The notes under the pieces were generated by a model. It did not search any database and was not told where the DNA came from. It saw only the letters and a program-made list of their open reading frames with translations. A DNA stretch of 64,000 bases from positions 188,155-252,154 of the forward strand of contig NZ_LOIC01000061.1 in assembly GCF_001684335.1 (NCBI RefSeq), written 5' to 3'. The position numbers were made by a program, and so were the translations under genes. Below, one piece after another: positions 21,285-30,166 of this stretch; the stretch's first letter is position 1; each line of letters starts with the position of its first letter. Source of the DNA: Photorhabdus namnaonensis. Its GTDB lineage: Bacteria; Pseudomonadota; Gammaproteobacteria; Enterobacterales; Enterobacteriaceae.

Positions 21285-21905
21285 TTAGGCTTTGCTATAG
21301 GCAATTTGAGTGGCGGGGCGTTGGCTGATAGCATCAAACCATTTTTTCACTGCCGGATAATCGTTCAGATCAATATTCTGACGTTCATAGGCACGAACCC
21401 ACGGATAAGTTGAGATATCAGCAATACTGTATTCCTGACCGCCCAGATAGGGTGTTTTTTCCAATTGAGTATTTAGGACTTGATACAAGCGCTTTGTCTC
21501 TTCCTGATAACGATTAATCGCGTAAGGGACTTTCTCCGGCGCGAAGTGACTAAAATGGTGATTTTGTCCTAGCATTGGGCCAAAGCCCCCGACCTGCCAA
21601 AACAGCCATTGTAGGCTTTGAATACGCTCACGCATATCTTTGCTGAGTAACTTACCCGTTTTCTCTGCCAGATAAGTAAGAATGGCGCCAGATTCGAAAA
21701 TGGCGATAGGTTTACCCCCATCGACTGGTTGCTGATCAACGATGGCGGGAATCTTATTATTAGGCGAAATGGCAAGAAATTCAGGTTTGAATTGATCTCC
21801 GGCGCCAATATCAATTCGGTGAATATGATAGGGAAGACCCGCTTCTTCCAGGAAGAGGGTGATTTTATGGCCGTTTGGCGTTGGAGCATAATACAGATCG
21901 ATCAT
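21285..21905 (-). CDS. yfcG: GSH-dependent disulfide-bond oxidoreductase (Nu-class GST)
   Basis: The 206-aa product begins MIDLYYAPTPNGHKITLFLE. The P-T-P-N-G segment holds the Thr/Asn pair used by Nu-class glutathione transferases, which act as disulfide-bond reductases. ISPNNKIPAI and FESGAILTYLAEKTG form the glutathione site, and WQVGGFGPMLGQNHHF is typical of YfcG. The frame extends 14 codons upstream, but GGAGG sits 5 bases before the ATG at 21905. Adjacent to yfcH as in E. coli. Confidence 0.9.
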   Translation of the reverse strand: MIDLYYAPTPNGHKITLFLEEAGLPYHIHRIDIGAGDQFKPEFLAISPNNKIPAIVDQQPVDGGKPIAIFESGAILTYLAEKTGKLLSKDMRERIQSLQWLFWQVGGFGPMLGQNHHFSHFAPEKVPYAINRYQEETKRLYQVLNTQLEKTPYLGGQEYSIADISTYPWVRAYERQNIDLNDYPAVKKWFDAISQRPATQIAYSKA

Positions 21906-22002
21906 GGAACCTCCAGTGGAACACGTAATTGGGTCACACATTACCATTAATTTGTGCAGTGTGTAAGGTATGTTGATATCCTTCCTAGCCTAAGACCAAC
22001 GT

Positions 22003-22032
22003 GATCTTCCTGAGCAGTACGACAGGAAGATC
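22003..22032. terminator. Perfect inverted repeat between yfcG and the effector gene
   Basis: GATCTTCCTG and CAGGAAGATC form a perfect 10-base stem with a 10-base loop, 45 bases after the effector stop on the minus strand. It could end effector transcription. No U-tract is visible on either strand. Confidence 0.35.
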
Positions 22033-22076
22033 ATGAATAAAGAAATGATCAGTTTTTCTTCTGGAGAAAAGCGTAC

Positions 22077-23606
22077 TTATTTGGAGCTTGTTTTTATGCT
22101 GCCATCCGCGTTAACTGTTGCCCGACTTCCGCCGTACAGATCTTTCCTGAAAGTAGAGTAATCTGTGTGGACATCATCACGGCCTTCTAATTCCGCCAAT
22201 ATTTCCTGGCTGGATACGCTAAACCCTTTGGCATGGATAGGAGAAGAAAAGGGTTCGGTATAGAGATTCAATCCCCACTGAGGCGCTAAACCGTGGTTAG
22301 CCGCGCCTAAATTAACTTCAATCATAGAATGATGATTATCATCAACCAGATAACCGGTTGCCAGCCATCGAGTGAGCTCTTTCATTTCCCGATCCCCACG
22401 TTGAATGGATTGCTCTGGTGATTCGCCGTTAGTAGGCGTACCTAAAGCAAGATCATTTTTCAGACCGGCGCCCAACAACCTGGCCGCAGTAATAAAACGA
22501 TCCGTAGTACCCGAAGGCGCAGCGACAGTTGGCAAATTGTGTAAAGCGGCATCCTGAGAAAAGCCTGTATTTTCTTTCACATTCCAGACAGAAAAGCCGT
22601 TACCACGTTGTACGATAATGTTGTCCTTAGCTAACTCTTGATGTGCTTTGATAGGTTCTGACCGACCAAATTGATAGTCAGTTCTGTCCAACCGGTTGCG
22701 AGGATTTAAACTGGCAAATGCCGATTCCCGGCTGGTCAGACGATTATTGGCTTCAAGTGAAGCGGCGGTTGACCAGACACTATCCTTATCAGGCGCTGCT
22801 GTTCTGAAATCATTTTGGACTTTTGTAAGACTATTGCCGGCCAGAGCCGGGTTACTAATAACTTCTTGCCCATTTACCTGTTTAGTCACCTGATATAATT
22901 CAGGATTTTCAGAGGCATTAAGTTTATTTTCATTTTTAAAAGTGTAGAGATTCAATTGATCTGGTAAAGGCTTTTCCTTAGTGGAACCGCGAGCAGGTGC
23001 AAAATTTTTACTTTCCAAGTAACCAATATCAATTATATCCTTGAATTCTGATTTCAAGTCAGGTGATGAATAAATTTTCTCCAGAGTATCGCGGAAATAA
23101 GCTGAGTTGGTGAGATCATAATAAGCTGTGGCTTTCTCTCTCAATGTTAGCGGTTCTGTATTTGCCCTATCAGGTCTTACACCATTCTGCCGTGCTTCAC
23201 TAATGATTCGAGTAAATCCACCTGCGCCAAGTTGACCGACAATACTAAAACCGGGCTTATCTCCGGTATAGGCATTAAGCATTTTAGTGATTGCGGTTAA
23301 CTCATTTCCCTCCGCGCGAACAAAAAGTTTTACCAAGTTGGACAAGAGAGAATCAACTGTTTTATGGGCGGCAGTGCTTTCGCTGGCTAAACGAGAAATA
23401 TTAGCTTCAATTTGTTTATTGGTTACGACGGATTTTTCATTCCAACGTGTGATAACCGAGGTTGGTGCTGTCAGTGGACTATCAATGGTATTATTTAATA
23501 ATGGCTCGCAACAATGGCTAGTTTTATCCGTTGCAGTTGGTTGATGCAATTCAGTTTGATGAATATAGATTCTGGTGTTAGCTCTCTGTATTGAAAAATC
23601 CGGCAT
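22077..23606 (-). CDS. Probable type III secretion effector, family unrecognised
   Basis: A 509-aa soluble protein without signal peptide or membrane segment. The first 60 residues are polar and Ser/Thr/Asn-rich, as expected for a type III secretion signal. The gene directly follows a CesT-type chaperone gene (56-base gap, same strand), the classic effector-chaperone order. The C-terminal third contains TGYLVDDNHHSMIEV and ANHGLAPQWGLNLYTEPFS, dense in His, Asp and Glu, which may be the active region. I cannot assign a catalytic family. No YopT-like Cys-His-Asp layout, CX5R phosphatase loop or kinase motif is visible. The effector role is inferred from context. Confidence 0.65.
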   Translation of the reverse strand: MPDFSIQRANTRIYIHQTELHQPTATDKTSHCCEPLLNNTIDSPLTAPTSVITRWNEKSVVTNKQIEANISRLASESTAAHKTVDSLLSNLVKLFVRAEGNELTAITKMLNAYTGDKPGFSIVGQLGAGGFTRIISEARQNGVRPDRANTEPLTLREKATAYYDLTNSAYFRDTLEKIYSSPDLKSEFKDIIDIGYLESKNFAPARGSTKEKPLPDQLNLYTFKNENKLNASENPELYQVTKQVNGQEVISNPALAGNSLTKVQNDFRTAAPDKDSVWSTAASLEANNRLTSRESAFASLNPRNRLDRTDYQFGRSEPIKAHQELAKDNIIVQRGNGFSVWNVKENTGFSQDAALHNLPTVAAPSGTTDRFITAARLLGAGLKNDLALGTPTNGESPEQSIQRGDREMKELTRWLATGYLVDDNHHSMIEVNLGAANHGLAPQWGLNLYTEPFSSPIHAKGFSVSSQEILAELEGRDDVHTDYSTFRKDLYGGSRATVNADGSIKTSSK

Positions 23607-23662
23607 ATTTTTTCTCCATTATTTTATTTTCTGCTGTGAACCATTTAGCCTGAGAAAACAGG

Positions 23663-24073
23663 TCAAACAAAAATATCGTTGGCCGAAGCGGAAGTGGTGG
23701 GTTTAGTTTCTGGAAAAGGAAGTTCAGCTCTTATTTTTTGCAGGTTCCCCAGAATATTAGCCAAGTCAGTAGCATCGATTCGTTCTATATCTTGTAATAA
23801 ACAGAGACGAATAGTTTGCGTTGGCTGATGTAATGCAAGCCATGCTCCTCCAAGCATGTTTATATTACTGTTTAATGAGAGCCAAAATTCCGCATCACTA
23901 TTCACAAACGAAGCCACCGTATGATGAAAAGTCAGTGTTGTTCTTGTTGAATCCACTTCTAACCACCAAGGGCCATAATCACCGATGTTCAATTGCACTG
24001 CGCCGGTAGAAAGATTCAACATAATGTTGGTCTGAGCGGCAAAATCTGCGCATAACTTTTCTAATTTGGACAT
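23663..24073 (-). CDS. CesT-family type III secretion chaperone
   Basis: A 136-aa acidic protein of the size and layout of class I chaperones (CesT, SycE). It has an N-terminal helix (SKLEKLCADFAAQT), a central beta sheet, and the typical segment NINMLGGAWLALHQPTQTIR followed by LCLLQDIERIDATDLANILG. These proteins dimerise in the cytosol and hold the N-terminus of a cognate effector before secretion. The downstream gene is the likely client. No type III apparatus genes lie in the window, so the pair is an outlier from any main locus. Confidence 0.78.
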   Translation of the reverse strand: MSKLEKLCADFAAQTNIMLNLSTGAVQLNIGDYGPWWLEVDSTRTTLTFHHTVASFVNSDAEFWLSLNSNINMLGGAWLALHQPTQTIRLCLLQDIERIDATDLANILGNLQKIRAELPFPETKPTTSASANDIFV

Positions 24074-24820
24074 AAATAAATCTCATCAAAAAAATTAATA
24101 GTAAAATATTGCCTAAATTATGTGGTCGAGGAACAGGATCGTCTATCAAAAATAGACAAAAATATTGTAAGAATTAATCAAATGGATGGGTTCTTGGTGG
24201 TAACTAAATAATATCGTCAACATATAGTGACGGTTGGTTTCTATGAAGAATTTGGCGCTAAATCTAGCGGGATAAGGTGAATAGTCAATTTCAATCTTAC
24301 TCTCAGTGATGGTTTTGGGGGCCTTATGGACTGAGGGAATAGAACGAATATATCGCGTGGTGACTAATGAAAATATGCTATCAATGATAAATTATTAACT
24401 AATTTCTTATTTCTGTTTTGATTGAGTATGGATGGAATTTTTTCATTATTTAATTCATTGAAAATAAAATTTAATGATTAATCATGACGGTTAGTATGGA
24501 TATTTTTTTCTTATGTAAATCAAACTATTATTTTTTAATTTTTTGGTGATGATAACTCTATATCGGAATAATGAATTTTTGGTTTTTATTTTTTGTGGAT
24601 TTAGTATTTGTGAAATTAAATAAATCAATGATCTGCATTGTTATTTGGTTGCCATTTTTTACCTTATGTTTTTCATAATGATATTCGTTTTGCATTTATT
24701 GAATTTTATTACAATTACATACTTGAGTGAATGAATTTTCTCTCCCACTATTATTGATGTATCGACCTAATAATAAGTGTCGAATTAATACTCCAGAATA
24801 AAAAGAGGGAGATAATAATT
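24074..24820. other. AT-rich divergent intergenic region
   Basis: About 750 bases, strongly AT-rich, between the chaperone (minus) and lipase (plus) genes. All frames are closed and I see no RNA gene. It presumably holds the two divergent promoters. The AT content suggests silencing by H-NS-type proteins, as is common for secreted effectors. Confidence 0.5.
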
Positions 24821-26698
24821 ATGAGCGAATTATGCCCACGTGATATTATTGATAGCCAAAGAACTACAGAACATTGGGTGGAGTTCCAATTAGTTGATGA
24901 ACAAGGTAATCCATTAGTGAATATGCCTTATCGTCTGATAAGTAGCGGGAGGTTCCGAGATGAACGCAAAGGTGTGACTAATAATCAAGGATTGCTTAGG
25001 GAAGAAAACTTATCACCTGATGCGGTGACGTTATATATCAGCGCTCAACCATTAGCTGATGAAATGGAACAACGTCCATTACGGGAAAAACGCAGTATTA
25101 GGGCGTCAGTTGTCAAACCAAAAGCGGAAACGGAAGGTCATCAACACCATTATGTGACGATTGGACAGATAAGTGATGGCTTGCCTGTAATTGATAAATG
25201 GATAGAAGAGAAACCGCCACGCTATCATTTCCCGGATTCGGTACCGAAAGGTTTTCGTGTTCTCTCAACAAATTGCCGGTATGTTTTGGAAGTATGTCCA
25301 TTTCGTGCATGGGTACTATTGTTACATCATCAGAAAGATTATTCCCTGGTGAATGCTTATAATTTGGCATTAATGGGATTACTGTCATATTTTGATGATA
25401 ATGTCGATATAGCAGGTTCTATTACTCATTTTTTTAACCGACAGATGCTGGATATATCTCAATTGCCCGGTAAAGTGGAAAAAATAGCGCGCACGCCGAT
25501 TGTTTATGATGTGCCATTTAGTGAACGTTACACTGATGTTGTATTTATTGATTCAAAAGCGGGTGAAAGCGGGATAGGAGATACGGAATTATTTTATGCA
25601 GCTAATCAACAGGATATTATTATCAGTTGGCGAGGGACAGCGAGTGTTGATGACGCCATTACTGATATTATGTATCAACCATTGAAATTGGGTTGTGAAC
25701 CAGATGGGGTATGCAGTGGTTTTATTAATAATGGTAAAGTTCATAGGGGATTTTGGGAGGCGTTTAATCTTATTGGTCAGTTAAAAGTTCCCGGTTCTGA
25801 TGAAAATATGTTTCATAAAATTATTAATTTAGCTAAAAACCGAAACGTATTTGTTTGTGGACATAGTTTAGGTGGCGCTTTAGGATTATTGCATAGTGCC
25901 CAACTGAAAGAGTATCATCCTTGCTTGTATAGCTATGGGATGCCTCGGACATTAACTCGCAGCGCGGTACAAGAATTGGAAAATATGACACATTACCGTC
26001 ATGTGAATGAAAATGATTTGGTTCCCTCTATGCCCCCGGAAAAAGATTTGGATAACTGGCTTTATAATTATTGGGGACCATTGGGTTATCTATTTAGTGC
26101 TATTGAATTGTTGGGTTTGACGAAAGGTCAGGAGGTTTTTTTACATCATGGAGAAATAGTTCATTTTTATAAGGCTGATCTTATTATTGAGACTTTAAAA
26201 AAGGATGATTCAAACAACTTTATACGGCTTACAGAGGTATTGCCTGTCATGGCAAAATTGTATTTGATTCCGTCACTGAATCATGAAACTGAAGATAATA
26301 TGAAGATGGCATCGGAGATTCAAAAGGAATTTTTTAAACAGATAAGTAGTGCTGATAGGGATAAATGGTTCCCACGTAATGCAAACCCGACCTTAAAATA
26401 TGCTTTAGGTGTCCCTGATCACCGTATGCTTAACTATATTCATTACATTGGTGATAGAATTGCAGAATTGTTTGCTCCCGATAAATATTCTTTTTATCAA
26501 GAACAGAAAAAATTATTTGAAAAAACAATGAATGAAAGGAATGATATTATTCCTGATATTCGGCAACGTAATGCATTGTTTTTGAATATGGATGCTCAAT
26601 TAGAGCTAGCACTTATTGATACTCGGCAAGATAAACGTGGTATTTTGGCCTTAGCACGTTATACCAATATTGCTACGCGGATTGAGAAAGAGTTATGA
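24821..26698 (+). CDS. Class 3 lipase, probable T6SS phospholipase effector
   Basis: A 625-aa soluble protein. Residues about 18-35 (WVEFQLVDEQGNPLVNMPYR) form the beta-rich entry module often seen at the start of T6SS cargo proteins. The centre is a class 3 lipase domain with nucleophile S349 in CGHSLGGALG, an oxyanion region IISWRGTASVDD and a candidate catalytic Asp/His in NENDLVPSMPP and FLHHGEIVHFY. The C-terminal 150 residues are helical and unassigned. No signal peptide is present. It is preceded by AGAGGGAGA at 9 bases. No vgrG or recognisable immunity gene adjoins it, so delivery by T6SS is inferred from architecture only. Confidence 0.75.
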   Translation: MSELCPRDIIDSQRTTEHWVEFQLVDEQGNPLVNMPYRLISSGRFRDERKGVTNNQGLLREENLSPDAVTLYISAQPLADEMEQRPLREKRSIRASVVKPKAETEGHQHHYVTIGQISDGLPVIDKWIEEKPPRYHFPDSVPKGFRVLSTNCRYVLEVCPFRAWVLLLHHQKDYSLVNAYNLALMGLLSYFDDNVDIAGSITHFFNRQMLDISQLPGKVEKIARTPIVYDVPFSERYTDVVFIDSKAGESGIGDTELFYAANQQDIIISWRGTASVDDAITDIMYQPLKLGCEPDGVCSGFINNGKVHRGFWEAFNLIGQLKVPGSDENMFHKIINLAKNRNVFVCGHSLGGALGLLHSAQLKEYHPCLYSYGMPRTLTRSAVQELENMTHYRHVNENDLVPSMPPEKDLDNWLYNYWGPLGYLFSAIELLGLTKGQEVFLHHGEIVHFYKADLIIETLKKDDSNNFIRLTEVLPVMAKLYLIPSLNHETEDNMKMASEIQKEFFKQISSADRDKWFPRNANPTLKYALGVPDHRMLNYIHYIGDRIAELFAPDKYSFYQEQKKLFEKTMNERNDIIPDIRQRNALFLNMDAQLELALIDTRQDKRGILALARYTNIATRIEKEL

Positions 26699-26701
26699 TA
26701 A

Positions 26702-27055
26702 AATAGAGATGAATAAGTTAAATATTAAGATTAACGAATTGACATTTATAACCGGATAAATAGAACGCTAGAAAATAATGTCGCCATAATGAGAAATATG
26801 GTCGGACGACGGTTTAGATTTCTCTTTTCTAATTTTAAGGGTTGATAAGATGAAGTTATCAACCCTGTTATCATTACCAGTAAAAATCTTATCAGACTAC
26901 AGTTTCTTTACAGTTCTATTCCAAGTTTAGTGAAAAGGTTGCATGAGCCGTCTGAAACGAATAACTTCGTAGGGCCCTTATCGATTTGGTTGTTTTGAGT
27001 AGAATAAACATTTTGTAGATTTGCAAGTTTTTGCTAATAAAAAAGGTTTTTGAAG
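26702..27055. other. Intergenic region with a strong hairpin
   Basis: About 350 bases without coding potential between the lipase gene and yfcD. It contains a perfect 11-base inverted repeat (26838-26866, AGGGTTGATAA / TTATCAACCCT) and otherwise AT-rich DNA. Confidence 0.5.
26838..26866. repeat. Perfect 11-base inverted repeat after the lipase gene
   Basis: AGGGTTGATAA, 7-base loop, TTATCAACCCT. It lies 140 bases downstream of the lipase stop. It lacks a U-tract, so it could be a Rho-independent terminator of poor type, an RNA-end stabiliser or a protein site. Confidence 0.5.
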
Positions 27056-27598
27056 ATGGAACAAGAGAATGTAGTGAGTGTTGAGTGGATCGATATCGTT
27101 AATGAAAATAATGAAGTCATTGCTCAGGCTACGCGTCGGCAAATGCGCGCCCAACGTTTACGACACCGTGCGACTTATATCGTCGTTCACAACGGCATGG
27201 GAAAGATTTTGGTTCAACATCGTACAGTGACTAAAGATTTTTATCCGGGAAAGCTGGACGCGACCGCAGGCGGTGTTGTGATGGCGGGTGAAAATATGTT
27301 GGATTCTGCCCGACGCGAAGCAGAAGAAGAATTAGGTATTGCCGGTGTGCCTTTCGCGGAACATGGTAGTTTTTATTATGAAGCAGAAGATTGCCGTATT
27401 TGTGGCGCATTATTCAGTTGCATCAGTCATGGTCCGTTTGCTTTACAGGAAGCGGAAATTGATGATGTGTGCTGGTTGACGCCGGAGGAGATAACCGCTC
27501 GCTGTGATGAATTCACCCCTGATTCGCTGAAAGCGCTTTCTCTATGGCTGACGCGTAATAATGATTTTGATGAAATTATTATTAATAGAAAAAAATGA
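27056..27598 (+). CDS. yfcD: Nudix hydrolase YfcD
   Basis: A 180-aa Nudix protein. The Nudix box G-x5-E-x7-REAEEELGI is complete (from [14 protein letters not shown], about residues 75-97), which binds Mg2+ and cleaves nucleoside-diphosphate-linked substrates. It also has [18 protein letters not shown], as in isopentenyl-diphosphate-isomerase-like Nudix enzymes and YfcD. The ATG at 27056 is used; an in-frame TTG two codons earlier has no advantage. In E. coli yfcD lies close to yfcG, so the effector and lipase genes look inserted into a conserved yfcG-yfcD neighbourhood. Confidence 0.92.
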   Translation: MEQENVVSVEWIDIVNENNEVIAQATRRQMRAQRLRHRATYIVVHNGMGKILVQHRTVTKDFYPGKLDATAGGVVMAGENMLDSARREAEEELGIAGVPFAEHGSFYYEAEDCRICGALFSCISHGPFALQEAEIDDVCWLTPEEITARCDEFTPDSLKALSLWLTRNNDFDEIIINRKK

Positions 27599-28563
27599 GA
27601 ATAACCCAAAAAGAGTTATCCAATTAATCTGAGTAAAAATTAATGAGGTTGTACATTCTTATTGATGAAATGCTGGAGGCTGGCTGGCAGCCATCCTCCA
27701 ATACGACCGTACCGTTCTTTCGAGGTTTTGAGCGAACTGTTAATAACGTGTTGTAAGATATATGCTTGGTGATACAAGCCTCTATTTAAGCGGTAAGTAA
27801 ATATCCGTCAGTAATTCATGTGTAGCGACTTCATGTACAAAGTTAAAGTAGTGAAAGTACAGTGGGAAATCGCGTAGCTCTTCTCCGCCTGAACATAAGA
27901 GACATTGCCTGACTGATATTGCTGACTTTTGCGTTAAGCCGGTATGGAAAACGTTATTTCAAATGAAATTCTAATCGTATAAGTAAGGAAATAACAGCAC
28001 ATAGCAGGGCAATGAATTTAAAGCGTATTAGGTAGTAAAATAGTATAAAGATTTTAATCCTCTTGATCTTATTAATGAAAATAACCGGGTTATTTAGGGA
28101 TGAGAAACTCTATGGGGATATAATTGTTATTGTTAAAGAATAGGTAGCGTTTAAAAAATTAGGTTTGAATAATGGTTAGTATTTAGAAGATAGAATATTT
28201 GGGGAAGAAAAGACTATTTATTGTTCTATTATTGTGATTTAATGGATTTGGTTTGATTTGATAGAGGTCGTAAAGATATTGTATGGCCCAGATAATCTGG
28301 GTATCCGCTATGGAAAAGCATTTCTCGATATTGGAGTGCCTTAATAGGTATTGTCAGGAATTAGGATCATGTGGGACCAAATCATAGCTATCTGATTCAG
28401 CCGTGGATGAGGACCTTTTTATATAACGGTTATCCATTGGAGTTTAGAATCAGCATCCTAAGGTTAAGGGCTTACAATGTTCTTTTGGACAGGATCATGG
28501 AATGGTTATCACATTGTTTGGGGATCGGTATGAGTCAAAATTAACGAGTTATAGAGGTTTAAC
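27599..28563. other. Gene-poor stretch with decayed sequence
   Basis: About 965 bases without an intact gene. It contains a possible minus-strand 3' gene remnant (27782-27898) and a near-perfect inverted repeat at 27675-27699 (GGAGG-C-TGG / CCA-T-CCTCC). The rest is AT-rich with stops in all frames. It looks like a decayed junction in an accessory region. Confidence 0.5.
27782..27898 (-). pseudogene. Possible 3' remnant of an AraC/GyrI-type regulator
   Basis: Reading the minus strand gives 38 codons ending in a stop. The product contains GGEELRDFPLYFHYFNF and HELLTDIYLPLK. This closely resembles the C-terminal end of a GyrI-like effector-binding domain as carried by Rob/SoxS-related AraC regulators (DxY/WxPLK ending). 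No start codon or upstream DNA-binding domain remains, and upstream codons soon run into stops. The assignment rests on pattern memory and is tentative. Confidence 0.33.
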
Positions 28564-29468
28564 ATGGCATTTTCATCAAGACAGAGTTTGCATTATTTAG
28601 AACTCAAAATTAAAGAATTACATGAGATATCATCCAAGCTTAATTTTAGATATCTTTCTGATGCTAGAAGCGGGTGTCGTTTCCTTTTTGAAATAAATGA
28701 ACTAATCACAAGGGTTAATCATGAGATAGGTACAAATTGTTTGTCTGTTGATGGTGGTATTGCAATCCTGCAAGATGAAATAGATAACCTAAAGAGACAG
28801 GAATTTGACCTGTTAATGAATGATAGCCAGATATATATGATTGTTCAAAAAGAAAAAAAAGAAGAAGGGGATGAAACAATCAATTTAACTTTGAAAGGAA
28901 TTGGTTTTGTTAGCGGTGGTTCTCAAATCTTTGCTGGTCTTGGCGTATGCGTGGCCTCTCTTGGCACCGCTTGTGCGGGTTTTGGTGTACCTCTACTGAT
29001 ACAGGGAGGAAATAATGTTTATGAGAATGGGTATTACCTGTTATTAAGAAAAGAGGTTTCAGGTCCGGTAAGAGATGTTTATACCCTATGGATTTCAAGA
29101 TGCATCGCGACGGCAAGGGAGTGAATCCCCGGGAGCATAGATAACTATGTGACCGGGGTGAGCGAGTGCAGCCAACAAAGAGGCAACTTGAAAGATAACG
29201 GGTATATCGTGATGCAGCTAAAACGCTTGGTTATAGTGAAACTGATGGTGATAGAATTTACGGTTATGTAGATCTGGCGTTGTCTGGGTACGGAATAGCA
29301 AGATCTGTTGTGAGGCCCGGAACGTTTCGTTTATTTCGGTATATAAAAACTGATTACATCAGAGGGTGGCAGGTGATGGGGAGGATACCTTTGCTTGCTG
29401 AGATTACTGGTGATCTTGTGACTAGTTTCGGTATTTATTCGATTTCTAAAGGTGAGAAAAATGAATGA
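28564..29468 (+). pseudogene. DUF4225-like gene, interrupted by an ERIC element
   Basis: The left part encodes about 172 residues of a protein with a coiled-coil-like N-terminal half and a glycine-rich hydrophobic stretch (GIGFVSGGSQIFAGLGVCVA, then FGVPLLIQGGNNVYENGYY). It then enters an ERIC element and stops at 29124. Removing 29082-29206 rejoins the frame as RDVY-RDAAKTLGYSE and continues to 29468 (ending ISKGEKNE), for about 260 residues in total. The intact layout resembles DUF4225 proteins, which occur with PAAR/T6SS genes and small membrane partners. The insertion adds 125 bases and stop codons, so full-length product is lost. AGAGG precedes the ATG. The last codons overlap the first small membrane gene by 8 bases. 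Confidence 0.75.
29080..29206 (+). repeat. ERIC element, full length, inside a gene (copy 2)
   Basis: 127 bases from TATACCC to GGGTATA, with both ERIC core arms (GTGAATCCCCGGGAGC and GTGACCGGGGTGAGCG). It is flanked by a duplicated TA that belonged to the TAT codon of the host gene. Excision in silico restores the open frame exactly. Confidence 0.93.
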
Positions 29469-29820
29469 TGATGTGACATTATCCTATTACAATGTCTTTT
29501 TTGTAATTATTTATTACACAATGTCTATTTTCGTGCTTATTGTACTGTTTAAGTTGAGGGGGTACGTAAAAATTTATATTCAAGCGGTTGTTTTTACTGT
29601 TATTCTTTTGGTTTTTACTGTTATTCAATATAATATTTTATTAAATGGCGGCGTTCTGATATATATATATCCACATTATTTTAGTATTTACGATTATAGC
29701 TCAATTCGGTTTGGTGCTTTGTTTTTCTTTATTGTATATTGCTGTCTGATGCCTGTGAGCAAATTTGATCGTGAGGAAAGAGAAAAGCAAAGTGGAAATG
29801 ATGGTGAAAAAAATGAATGA
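29461..29820 (+). CDS. Small membrane protein, tandem copy 1
   Basis: A 119-aa protein with three hydrophobic segments (about residues 9-29, 38-60, 84-102) and a charged tail ending GEKNE. It starts MNDDVTLSYYNVFFVIIYY. The ATG at 29461 follows AAAGGTGAG and lies inside the end of the interrupted DUF4225-like gene (8-base overlap), so the two were translationally coupled. I know no function. Position directly after a possible T6SS effector and membrane location fit an immunity protein; this is inference. Confidence 0.7.
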   Translation: MNDDVTLSYYNVFFVIIYYTMSIFVLIVLFKLRGYVKIYIQAVVFTVILLVFTVIQYNILLNGGVLIYIYPHYFSIYDYSSIRFGALFFFIVYCCLMPVSKFDREEREKQSGNDGEKNE

Positions 29821-30166
29821 TGATGTGACATTATCCTATTACAATGTCTTTTTTGTAATTATTTATTACGTAATGTCTATTTTGGTGCTTATTGTACTGT
29901 TTAAGCTGAGTGAATATGTCAGGGGCTATATTAGAGAGGTGATTTTTACTGTTATTATTGTGGTTGTTGGTGCTATTCAATATGGTATTTTTGTAAATGG
30001 TGGTGTGCTGGTATATATATTCCCACATTATTTTAGTATTTATGATTATGATTCAATTAGATATGGTGCTAATTTTCTTTTATTTTTATATCCTTGTCTT
30101 CTTATTATGGATAGACCCTATAGTAAAGAAAAGGAAAACAGAGATAATGGTGAAAAAGATGAGTGA
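29813..30166 (+). CDS. Small membrane protein, tandem copy 2
   Basis: A 117-aa paralogue of the preceding gene. The first 19 residues are identical to copy 1 (MNDDVTLSYYNVFFVIIYY), the middle diverges (SEYVRGYIREVIFTVIIVVV), and the tail ends GEKDE. The ATG overlaps the end of copy 1 by 8 bases with the same junction sequence seen before copy 1, so the linker was part of the duplicated unit. Longer upstream extensions in frame only read through the end of copy 1. Confidence 0.7.
   Translation: MNDDVTLSYYNVFFVIIYYVMSILVLIVLFKLSEYVRGYIREVIFTVIIVVVGAIQYGIFVNGGVLVYIFPHYFSIYDYDSIRYGANFLLFLYPCLLIMDRPYSKEKENRDNGEKDE

Noticed and set aside
27675..27699. GGAGG-C-TGG / CCA-T-CCTCC inverted repeat considered as yfcD terminator
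   Set aside because: No U-tract on either strand and about 77 bases from the stop; only noted as a repeat in the desert.
29997..30158. Upstream extension of the third small membrane gene
   Set aside because: It reads out of frame through copy 2. The conserved MSDGITL start at 30159 matches the other copies.
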